Below, piece by piece: positions 55,310 to 64,000 of a DNA stretch of 64,000 bases. Numbering within the stretch: position 1 is the stretch's first letter; the number at the start of each line of letters is the position of its first letter. A model generated the notes under the pieces. The model did no database searches, was not told the origin of the DNA, and saw only the letters and a list, made by a program, of their open reading frames with translations. This DNA is from Favolaschia claudopus (taxonomy: Eukaryota; Basidiomycota; Agaricomycetes; Agaricales; Mycenaceae). The position numbers and the translations under genes are program-made. The stretch is from the NCBI GenBank assembly GCA_037176885.1, contig JAWWNJ010000171.1:425775-489774 (forward strand), in the 5' to 3' direction.

Positions 55310-55987
55310 CGGGAACGAATTCTGGCGGGTGAGGGTCTAGCGGGACGAGGTTCTGCAATGGATCCCCGATGATATTCCTTTCTATCCTGAACTCGGGAGG
55401 GAGCGGCTCGAGGACCGGCTTTACTTTTAGCGCTACCGGTTTATACTTCTTCGAGAACACCTCCTTCACCTCGACTTCAGGCGGGTGATCCTCGGGAATG
55501 ATTTCTCCATCAAAGCGACTTTCGTCTCATTGTGTTCAAACCCGGGTACTACCCAATCGGCGTAGTCACAGCACTGACAGCGCTCCCCCCCGCTGAATGA
55601 CGAGATTGCTCTTGCCTAACCGACTCGATATCGATGCCGGCAGTCATGAACACAGCGGCCGGATCCTTCAGTTTTTCTCTGACTTTGTCCGTTATGTTGG
55701 CTACGATAGCCACATAGGATTCGCCGACTTCTTTTCCTTCTGTCAGCTGCTCGTTGTATTCTTGGAATAACTGAGCAAGCGGGTTCATCATCAATCTCTG
55801 GCATGGCAGCCGCCAGGTAGGCCATTTTCGTCTCGGCCATCGAAAATCCCTCTTCTCCAGACTTCATCAAAGCGCAAATTCTAGGAACATTATTCTCGTC
55901 CAGTTCTATCTGAACCGCTAATTCTCCTTGATGGTTAATCAACTCCTCGAATTCTGAAAATTTTGCTCCTCTTGGCTGCTCGGCTGC
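55310..55987 (-). pseudogene. Polyprotein linker between protease and RT, giant element
   Basis: Fragments such as FQEYNEQLTEGKEVGESYV and LINHQGELAVQIELDENNV read as coding in different frames. No domain recognised; several frame changes. Confidence 0.4.
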
Positions 55988-56419
55988 TCAGCCGGTGATG
56001 CGTCGTTCTGGACGCCGCCGCACCTGTCGCCGCTGGCCTCTGGGGAAGGTAGGGACGACCACCCGCTTCTGCGTGGAGGGGTCGGTCAAAGTCAGGAACT
56101 GGTTCCCGTCAGAGGTATTTTTGATACCGCTGGCGGTCAGGATTTCGAAGGGTCGCCCCAACAGCACCTTGTAGGCCGGGTTTCGTATGACATGCACTTG
56201 AAGGTACACCGTCATGTCACCGAACCTGAAGGGGACGTTCCTTGCCAGACCGACTGACTTCTCGGTTTGCCCGTTGGCGCTCATCATGTGGATGCAGTTA
56301 TCTGGGTCCCAGCTGACTCCTAGTTCGGTGGCTACCGACAGGGCCATGGACACGATCTGCGATCCACCGTCCAGAATACATTCAACTTCAGCGGCGCCGT
56401 GAATGAGCGGGAAGACCAC
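55988..56419 (-). pseudogene. Aspartic protease of the giant element
   Basis: AEVECILDGGSQIVSM holds the active-site DGGS, a variant of the usual D-T/S-G. MSANGQTEKSVGLARNV and YKVLLGRPFEIL give the flap side and the hydrophobic-hydrophobic-G motif. This matches the retropepsin-like domain of the same Gypsy clade. It is a separate open stretch in this copy. Confidence 0.7.
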
Positions 56420-57378
56420 TCTCAGGGCCGCTGATTCTCCGGCAGAAGCATTGTCGGAGATGGCGACGAAGACATCCCTTACCGGCTCTCCCCTCCACTA
56501 TCGACTGCCAATATTGGACTACTGGGTCGACGGTGATCAGGGCTCCCGCTGGCATAAGTCCGTCGGCCGCTGTCGCGACCTGAACTATTACCTCGTAAGG
56601 TAGGTCCTCTACGGTTACGCTGGAGGACTCGTCATCTTCGTCGGCCTCTCTCTCTGCGTGGCTAATCAACTGTTCTAGGGTTACTCGAACAGCGGGCGAG
56701 ACCCTCTTCTTCTTCGAGAGCAACGCCTTAGCCTGGCGCAGCAACTTCGGGCTGAGGGCGAACAGTCTCCCCAGCGGGAGAGCTATTTCCAGGTTTCCGA
56801 AGATCTCCTTTATCAAGGATTCGACCTCCTCATCGTCCTGGTCCTCTACGGGCGCCTTCAACTCGTAGTTCTTTTCGTTGGCCACTAACGGCGGATCCTC
56901 CCGCCGGCCGAACTCTAGGTTCGTTGGGCCTTTTGGCCGGCTTGACCGGAGGAACGTTCCTATACGGAAGCTCCGGCGGCTGAGCGCCATTTTGTTCTTC
57001 TGTCTCCTCCCGCCCTTTCTCCTTGGTTTCAACGATCGCCGGCTGTGCTTCGACAGCGGGCTTTCGCAGCGTCCTCGGCTTGTAGGGCAACTTCGGCATC
57101 ACAACTTCCATTTTCTTTCCTACAGGCGGGCGTACTTGTCTGTTCTCCGGGGGCTTATCCGCACTGGGTTTCCCCCCTTTGCCCCCTTCCTCGAACTCTC
57201 TAAAAATGCTCTCCTTCGGCGCTGTTCCCCGTTCGGGAGGGACCAGCCCCGTTGGGAGGGCGAGAGTTCGCTGAGACAGCCGCCAGTAGAATCGCACAAC
57301 AGCGTTGGCGTCGAATTGCGGCGGGGGAGGTTGGCTTTGATGAGCCACAAGGGGTGGTTGAACACCCCCCTGAACCAT
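56388..57378 (-). pseudogene. Gag-protease spacer of the giant element
   Basis: Proline- and lysine-rich sequence (MEVVMPKLPYKPRTLRKP) followed by SLIKEIFGNLEIALPLGRLFALSPKLL, which typically precedes the protease in this clade. Two overlapping frames imply at least one shift near 57000. Confidence 0.5.
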
Positions 57379-59086
57379 GCGACTGGAGTTGCGTCACTTG
57401 CCGCTGGAGGTTTACTTGCTCAGCTCGCAAGGAAACCAATTCTTCTTCTCTCGGGTCATAGTAGAATTCCTCGTTCTGGCTGAACGCGGCTTGCGCGGCC
57501 TCCAGCTCCTGCTCGTCCATGTCAAGAACGGAGAGCTGAGCGAAGACAGACTGGTAGTTTTGCGCAGCGGCCCGTTGGTTGGGCGGCCGGGCGGTACTCC
57601 TCTACCTGCTGCTTCTTGGACTTGTGCCCGTCTTTCGGGATAGGTATCCCATCGGGGAAACAGTCTCTGAACCCCACGACCTTCATCTTTCCACTCCCTA
57701 TGTGGGCTTGCCGGATGAGACACTTATCTCTAAAATGCCCAAACTTGTCGCAATAAAGACACCCCTGATCCGCCAGGTTCCCTTTGAATTGCACGGTAGG
57801 CATTCGCGGGTAAGACTGGGAGTCAGCGGCGCCTGGGACTCTGCCCGGTAGGGACTTATAGAAGGACTCTAACTCAGCCATCTTCTTCTTGGTCGCGGCG
57901 TCGATCTCTTTTAATTGGGAGGTCTGATTATCCAGCCGCTCCATCATAGTGACGACCGACACCTTAATCGTCTCAAGAAGGGCCTTGTTAGGGTCCTCTT
58001 CTTCTTTCTTAATCGCAAACGTTCGGATTCGGGAGAATCGATCGCCCGCTCGACGCTCGTCCAGAGCCGCTGGCGCTCTTTGACTTGCTCGAGTAACCTC
58101 GATCAGAAGTGCCAAAGAACTCCGAGTTGGCGGTCCGAACGTTTCGCGATCTTTTTTGGCCTCGCTCATGACTTCGGCCAGCGTCCATGAGCGGGCGTCT
58201 GGCTCGTCGTCGTCCTCAGCGGGAGGTTTCCTCTCGAGATTCTCCAGGATTCGCTCTTTAAACTCGCGAGTCAATTTGGAGAAGAACATCGGGAGGGCTT
58301 CCCGGTGCGAAATCAAGTTCGAATCGAGAAGCTTGTTCGCCTCGACGTTCATGGTTCGCGTGAGGCGCATGAGCTCGTCCTCATCATCCCGGTCAATCCC
58401 CTCTTCAGCGAACTTACGAAGCTGCTTGTGCAATTTCTGCACAGAGCCCTTCTTCTGGTCGACGACTGACGGGTAATTTTCCAGAATCTCTTTCTTAAAG
58501 TCGTCGAACGTCTTGGAGAACGAGTCGAACTGCCCGCCACTCCTCAGCCGTAGCTTGAGCGGTGTAGCGGCAGACGAACTCGTTCTTCTTGTCGGCCGGC
58601 GTCTCATCTAATTCCATCATACGCTCCACATGGTCCAGGAAACGAACGAGTTCCTCCGGCTCATCTTCTTTGAAGAGCGGGGCGTTCCTGTCCCATGGTT
58701 CCGGCGCGCGCTTCTTTCCTCGGGCGACAGTATTATTGCCGTCTTCAGCCATCGGATTGTTTGAAGGGGTTGGTGAAGTTTGGAGTAGTGGTGAAGAGAC
58801 AGACGAGAGAGTCGTTGACGACTGGGTAGCTGCACCGTCGGGCGTAACAGGTCTAGTGCCGGGCGGTTGAGTCGGGGTTTGTTGTTCCAGCGGAGCAGAG
58901 GGGCTCAACGACTGGGTTCGGCGGGCACGATAAGCTTGTGCTTGGGATCGTCCGCGCAGAGAATAGATTTCCCGGGCGAGAGCAACAGGCGGGAGGGAAG
59001 AATCGGCAAGTTCGAGATCGAGAGCGGCAGCAGCGGCGCGTAGGCTAGTGTTGGTAGATCGAGGTTTGGTGGTGGTACTCTAGCGG
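57200..59086 (-). pseudogene. gag: Gag of the giant element (frame-broken)
   Basis: An open frame starts after a TAG near 59089 (RAAAALDLELADSS, a leucine-rich helix). It continues through PWDRNAPLFKEDEPEELVRF and ADKKNEFVCRYTAQ, shifts +1 near 58533, and goes on as FDDFKKEILENYPS, FSKLTREFKERILENL and a CCHC knuckle CLYCDKFGHFRDKC. A coiled-coil tail (EELVSLRAEQVNLQRQV) follows in another frame. No clear ATG opens the first frame; the first in-frame Met is in MAEDGNN near 58752. It gives the capsid and nucleocapsid of the element. Confidence 0.65.
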
Positions 59087-59271
59087 ATCGTCCTTCTGAA
59101 GCCACGTCTCCTCCGAAACTAAATGGCAAAATCTTCTATCGCGGGCCTGGAGCTAAAGGCTCAACGGGCGGGTGTATATTCTATTCTCGAGTCAACCAGC
59201 GGATGGTTCGTGCTAGTTTATAGCAGCGTCCACAAGTGATTTCTTTCGACTTGACACAAATAATCTGTCAC

Positions 59272-59289
59272 CCCTCGCGGTGGGCTCCA
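59272..59289 (-). promoter_or_regulatory. Candidate primer-binding site of the giant element
   Basis: On the minus strand, two bases after the right LTR, TGGAGCCCACCGCGAGGG begins with the TGG that pairs with a tRNA CCA end. The matching tRNA could not be named from the sequence. Confidence 0.5.
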
Positions 59290-59291
59290 GA

Positions 59292-62200
59292 TGAAACGGT
59301 GCGTGTGGGTGTAGGCGTGAAATATACCGAAATATAAAATCACTAAATCTAATCCAATACGACGTGTGTGTGTGTGTGTTCGGGGTGGCGGGAGCACGTA
59401 TCGTCCCTCAGAATACTTGTGCAAGCTTCAATCAATCAAGGTCGCTACGTTTGAGCGGGACGAACTACTAGATTGTCTAGCGAGAACGTAGCGGGCAAAA
59501 CGATTCGCAGCGGGAGAAGCGAAGAGTCACTCTTTTCTGAGACTTCGAAATGAGAAATTCTGAGTCTAGCGGGGAGGGTCTCCGTGCCAATAGAAAAGCG
59601 TCGCCCGGTAGTGGATCGTCAACCGGGAAGAAGCTTTCTGGATGACAACCGGCGGGCAGAAGGCGCGGCTCAGCGGGACGGGGTTCTTATTCAACTGGCG
59701 CGGCTCTGGCAAGGAGCGGGGCTCTTACGTCGATGGCGCGGACACTAACAGTGGCCGGGGCACTTACACCACTGCGCGGCGGCGAGCTCGAACGGGGGTC
59801 TTTGAATACCGCGGAACGGCAGGGCACACCGGGGCGTCGACGGCGCGGAATCAAGCACGAACGGGGGTCTTGGTTATACCGCGGAACTGCAGGAGACGGG
59901 GGCCCTCGTATTTCAGGAGGGCGCGGGCTCAAAGGCTGGCGGGGCTCTCAAAGTTCTGGCGGCTCGGTATGCCACAAGTCTTTCCGTATCACTCGAGTCT
60001 CTCTCAGATATCAAGTCTAGTCTCTTTCAAAGCTTCAATTCAAATTCTAGAGTCCGCTACAAAACTGCCCTTGTTTACGGGTAGGTAATTGACTGAGTAA
60101 CAAAAAGTACAGCGGGAGATTAAATACATGCAGCGGGAGCAGAAACAACCAAATAAAATCATGATGAGAGAGTGTCCAAGTTGATGCCGCGCCCCGCTGG
60201 GAACCAATGGTATATTCAGGATTGCGAGTCGTGAGTGAAAAGACTGCCTCCCGGAGAAAGTCCATGCGGGCGGGTGGGTATTGCGCCTTATTGCGGTGCA
60301 ATGGCGTGCTGGTTGCCATGTCCCCGGGAGGGGACACGAAATTCCTTCTTCATAATGTGGTCTTGCCGCTGGTCGAGTTGAAGTCGAAAAGGCTTCCCGC
60401 TGAGTAATTAGTCAACGGCTCAACAGCGGTCAAGTTCGTCTGGTCTTCCATCTTCAGAACGGTCTAAGTCCCAGGGAAAATAGGGAGAGCCGAGTCGCGT
60501 TAGCGGCTCGCCACTCGCCGTTCGGGTTGCCCGCAATCAGCGGGAAATGCCCCCGGCAAACTCGCCATGTCCGTCTTATCATTCTGACAGAGCCGTTGGC
60601 TGGATAGCCGCTGGCTCCGCGGTGCTCCCGCTGGCAGTCGGTTAAGGTCCCGGCTGTCCCGTAATCAGCCGGCATGCTCGGATAGGGGCCTGCCGGTGAT
60701 CCTGTTCGTCGATAGAGTAGTGGCCCGCCCTGAGTTCGAAGTTGAACTCAGTATGGTCCCCCGCTAGATCTTCCTCATGTTGGTCGGCGGTGAGCGCCTA
60801 ACCTCAGGGAGGTCAGTAGTTCCTCTTAGTCCGCCTCCAGCACCTCGAGATAGTAGTTTCCCACCAAGTCCCTTGGCCCGGCAGTTTAGAAATAGTCAGC
60901 GGCAGAGTCTCGCACCCATGTTTAGGGAAACGTCGCTAAGAGCCGCTGCTACCCGTTGGTGTCCCGCCAGCTTGTCGGCTATCCACAGCAATAAGATACT
61001 GCCCCGCGAGGACGGGCATATCTTCTATTATCCAAACCTCACTTCTCCCGCTGATAGGTCTCGAAAATCGATAAATTCCGAGCATTTCATGCCTAGCCGT
61101 ATAGCGGCCCTATCATCTCCCCCTTTCTAGATTTCAACTCTCCCGAGTTGACGACTTGTGATCGCCCGCTAGAGAACTGATCCATCTTCCCGGGGAAGGG
61201 GACTTCAAGACGAATTCGTCTTGGAATAATTTAGATAACGAACGGGCCGCCAGTGAGGCCCGGTTCCCGCTCGTCCCCTTTGGTATTCCATGAGAGCAAA
61301 CCTTAACGAAGGACTCGAGGCGACCTAATTTTAGATCCCACTCTACCTCCGTTGACAGTTTCTGGACTCAACTTCTCGCCGCGGCCGGCGATGCCGTCAC
61401 TTTCATTATGAGGCGTCATTCCTGCCTTTTTCGGAAGTACATCAAATTAGAGAAGCGCTTGAATCAAACTTTAACCCTGCGCTCTCTAAAGCCCGCCCTA
61501 TTCATCCGCAGTTTGGAATGTTTTGGATCAAAGAAGCCTCGGGGACCCCCCCGCTTCTTCATTCAAATGTTTTTCTCTGAAAATCTCTCGAGAATCCCAT
61601 CAAACATTCAAACTCCGACTCCTCAGGGTATAAAGAGTCGAGAGGTTTCTGGGTGGATTCCCCACCGATTCCCCGATTGGGTACCCCCTTGCCCTCTTTC
61701 CCCCTTCGTTTAATCTTTCTGTCTTTCGCCCGCCGACCGGATTTCTGGCGCTTTGCACCGGGGAGCTCTTCTCACTTCGCTCATTTCGTGACGCTAACAC
61801 CCACGGGATGGCCTCCAAACCAAGCGGCAGTTCTGCCTCTCGCCCTAATTCTCCGCTCTTCTCGTCGCGCCCCCGGCAGCTTCTTCTCCACCCGCCGGTC
61901 CCTCGCAAACAGTTGTCTGGCCCTGGGCAGCCGCCCGCCGCATCGTCTTCAAAGTCGACCAAACTTCCTCCGCCGCCGCTGGAGTCTTCTAGTGTAGACT
62001 GGTTCGCCGTATGGCGCAACAGGCCGGAGGAGTGGAAGACTCTGCAGGAGCTTCTCGTCCCGTCGAAGCTCGCGAACTACTTCCCAATCTGGAATCGGCA
62101 AGATGCTCCGCTCCATCCAGGAGCCGCTGGTGAGTTTTCATCGGCTGTTTATTCTTTCAGTTTGTTAACTTCTTTCTAGAGGGAGCACCGGGCGATCTTG

Positions 62201-64000
62201 GGGGTTGCCCAGAAAGGCCTCGAGCCGCCCCCGATGGCCCTTGCCATAAGCGTCCACCTTCAAAAAGCCATACAGACGTACGACCCGGAGGAGCACCTGC
62301 CCGATATTCAGGCCCTTCGCTACCGCAAGAACCGAGCTCAAGCAAAAGAAGGTGCGCCCCCACCAGTAACTTTCTTGGCTCCGCTGCCGCTGATCGTTCA
62401 ACCAGCTATTCTTCCCCCCGGCCCCGACCAAAACTATGGAGGCTTTTCCCATACCGCCGCCGCCGACGACCCAGCTCTTCGTTCCCCAGAGGACCAAAGC
62501 CGCCTTGGTGAGTTTTGTTAATTTTTTTTTTTTTTACCGGGCGACTCTGACTAGGCTCTCCTTTTTAGGCTGCGTCTTCGTCTGGCAAAGTTAGCGGCAA
62601 GGCCGCACCCGCCGCCAGTGAGTCTGGTAAAGTCAGCGGCAAAGCCGCCGCCGCGGCTGCTGAGACTGGAAAAGTCAACGGAAAAGCCGCCACCAAGGTA
62701 AGTCGGGGCAACCGCCAATCGCTTCTCTTTCCAATTCTTTCATGTAGGGGGAGGACACGCCCCGGCCCAAGCCAAAGAAACTCCCGAATTTCACGAAGAC
62801 GGTGAGGTTCTTCTAGTTTATCTTGATTCTTGCCGGCTGATCGTTCGTGTCCAGACCACATCTACCACCGACGATCCCAAGCCCGAGCGGGTCAAAGTGA
62901 TCAAGAAGACCATCAAGGTCCCCGCCGAAACCCCAGTCGCCAGCGGCAGCGGCATCAAACGCAAGGTCTCAACCGGCGCCGAGTCGTCCCCATCCAAAAA
63001 GGCGAAAGAGGACAAGGCGGCCAAGGACAAAGCGGGCAAGGCCCCGTCTCGTAGTCAGGTAGTTGTCGCCCGCTGCTGTCCCCAATGTAAGGCCGACATA
63101 GAATTAACAATAAACTTCTCGTAGTCTGTCATCAGCGTCCCAAGCTCCAGCGATGAGCGCGTCCCCGCTCCCGACTATCGAAATTCGTAAGTCAGTCCAA
63201 CGCCGCCTGCTTTCTGCGCTGAAAATCTTCCCTTAGTGATAGAGACCAAGCCGCCCGCCACTCGAAAGAGCAAGAAGGCTAAGCCCGCCACCGTCGACAC
63301 AGTGCCCTCTCTCAAAGGGCTGGGCACCCGTGCCGCTCAACTCGCTGCCCTGGAGGGCGTCGGTATCAAAACCGGCCAAGCCGGCGAGTTCCTCTTTCTA
63401 CTGACGGGGAATTTCCTGGCTAACTTCCCGCGTTCCCTCTTTTAGCTTCCCGAGCAGCCCATCAGGTCGATGGAGCCGATCAAGAAGAAGAGCAAGCCTC
63501 GCCCCGAGGGGGAGTTCAGGCCGCCGAACAAAAGACGTCGTGAACAAGCTGTTCACTAATTACCCGCAAGCCGCTCGCCGCCAGGACCTCCCGTACGACC
63601 CCGAGAAGGAGCAGTTCGCTTTGGTCGCTAATCACCTCATTGGCAATCTCGAGCTGAACGTCGCCCATGTAAGACAAGCTTTTTTCTTCCCTGGTTATTT
63701 CTCTCCTCAATCTTTTTCTATCTAGAACGGTCCCCGCTGCCTGCGGTGCATCGCCTGCGGCAGCAAGTGCGAATCCACCGGCGTCCCCGGCGAGTGCACG
63801 GCCTGCGCCAGCCGCAAGTCCACAAAGGACTGTACTTTCCTTCTCGACGGCGAAAAGATCAGCTCCATGGGCTCCGGGCTGAAGCAATGGGTCTCGATGA
63901 CCCGACCCGGTAAGTCAACCACTACTTTCCCGTTTAGGGCCCGCTGACCATTTCAACAGAGTGGTTCGACTTGAACGCCGATGTCAACACCGCCGCGGAC
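59292..64000 (-). repeat. Right (5') LTR of the giant element, truncated by window edge
   Basis: Colinear with 40643 onward, with the same GT tract, the same TATAAAG and the same gene 1 exons. Differences from the left copy are mostly one-base insertions next to an identical base (for example near 59830, 60063, 60655, 61552), with very few substitutions. Confidence 0.85.
61808..64000 (+). pseudogene. Second copy of LTR gene 1 (5' half, frame-broken)
   Basis: Starts with the same ATG context as 43144 and keeps the same splice sites. Single added bases (near 61854, 62081, 62329, 63533) break the frame. Exons up to the one after the Cys-module exon lie within the window. Confidence 0.6.

Larger units (their letters stand above)
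40643..64000 (-). mobile_element. Giant Ty3/Gypsy element with very long direct terminal repeats (right end outside window)
   Basis: A sequence beginning TGAAACGGTGCG occurs at 40643 and again at 59292 in the same orientation, and the two copies stay colinear for at least 4.7 kb, to the window edge. Between them a minus-strand gag-pol occupies 51844 to about 59086. A PBS-like TGG... abuts the right repeat and a purine tract with TG/CA borders is found at 51730. If these are real, the LTR spans 40643-51729 (about 11.1 kb), the internal region is 7.6 kb, and a complete element is near 29.7 kb. The alternative is a tandem array of an 18.65-kb unit. Confidence 0.75.

Overview
The window is eukaryotic and looks like a mushroom-forming basidiomycete (Agaricomycetes). 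Host genes are cut by many 45-62 nt GT-AG introns. The gene families fit: a kinase-like protein with a SNASNF-type N-terminus, an NLR-like NTPase with tetratricopeptide repeats, and a microsomal P450. More than two thirds of the window is retrotransposon. There is no bacterial organisation and no CRISPR array. Coordinates of spliced genes were worked out by hand from splice sites and reading phase.

Layout. 1-1029 (-): six exons of a kinase-like gene running off the left edge. 1.8-4.2 kb: a membrane/coiled-coil protein gene (+), with a dead paralogue beside it and a second dead paralogue at 13.4-13.9 kb. 5.28-5.92 kb: a hAT-like non-autonomous element. 6.29-9.89 kb (-): a seven-exon, apparently intact NLR-like gene of 1096 codons. 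11.5-12.4 kb: diverged tandem exon-like repeats. 15.4-39.6 kb (+): a 14-exon cytochrome P450 gene, split after codon 287 by a 20.8-kb retrotransposon block flanked by a perfect 5-bp target duplication (GAGTG). It also carries a Tc1/mariner-type MITE in its fourth intron.

The 17.5-38.4 kb block is two near-identical Ty3/Gypsy chromovirus copies sharing one LTR (180-bp LTRs at 17528, 27608 and 38180). The right copy (A) is complete on the minus strand: a 1277-codon Gag-protease ORF, one in-frame UGA, Pol with RT, RNase H, integrase and chromodomain, then an unrecognised 826-codon third ORF. The left copy (B) has lost its leader and the N-terminal part of gag. In their place is an inverted 3.7-kb gag-pol segment, making a 2355-bp inverted repeat around a 1383-bp loop.

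From 40643 to the right edge lies a very large second Ty3/Gypsy element. A direct repeat of at least 4.7 kb (40643 onward and 59292 onward) flanks a minus-strand gag-pol. PBS-like and purine-tract-like sequences next to the repeats suggest LTRs of about 11 kb. Inside the left LTR, on the strand opposite gag-pol, sits a cassette of intron-containing genes with cysteine-cluster modules that I do not recognise. This is the best candidate for something undescribed. The frame breaks I examined in this element are mostly single duplicated bases, so an assembly-error explanation must be excluded before it is called dead.
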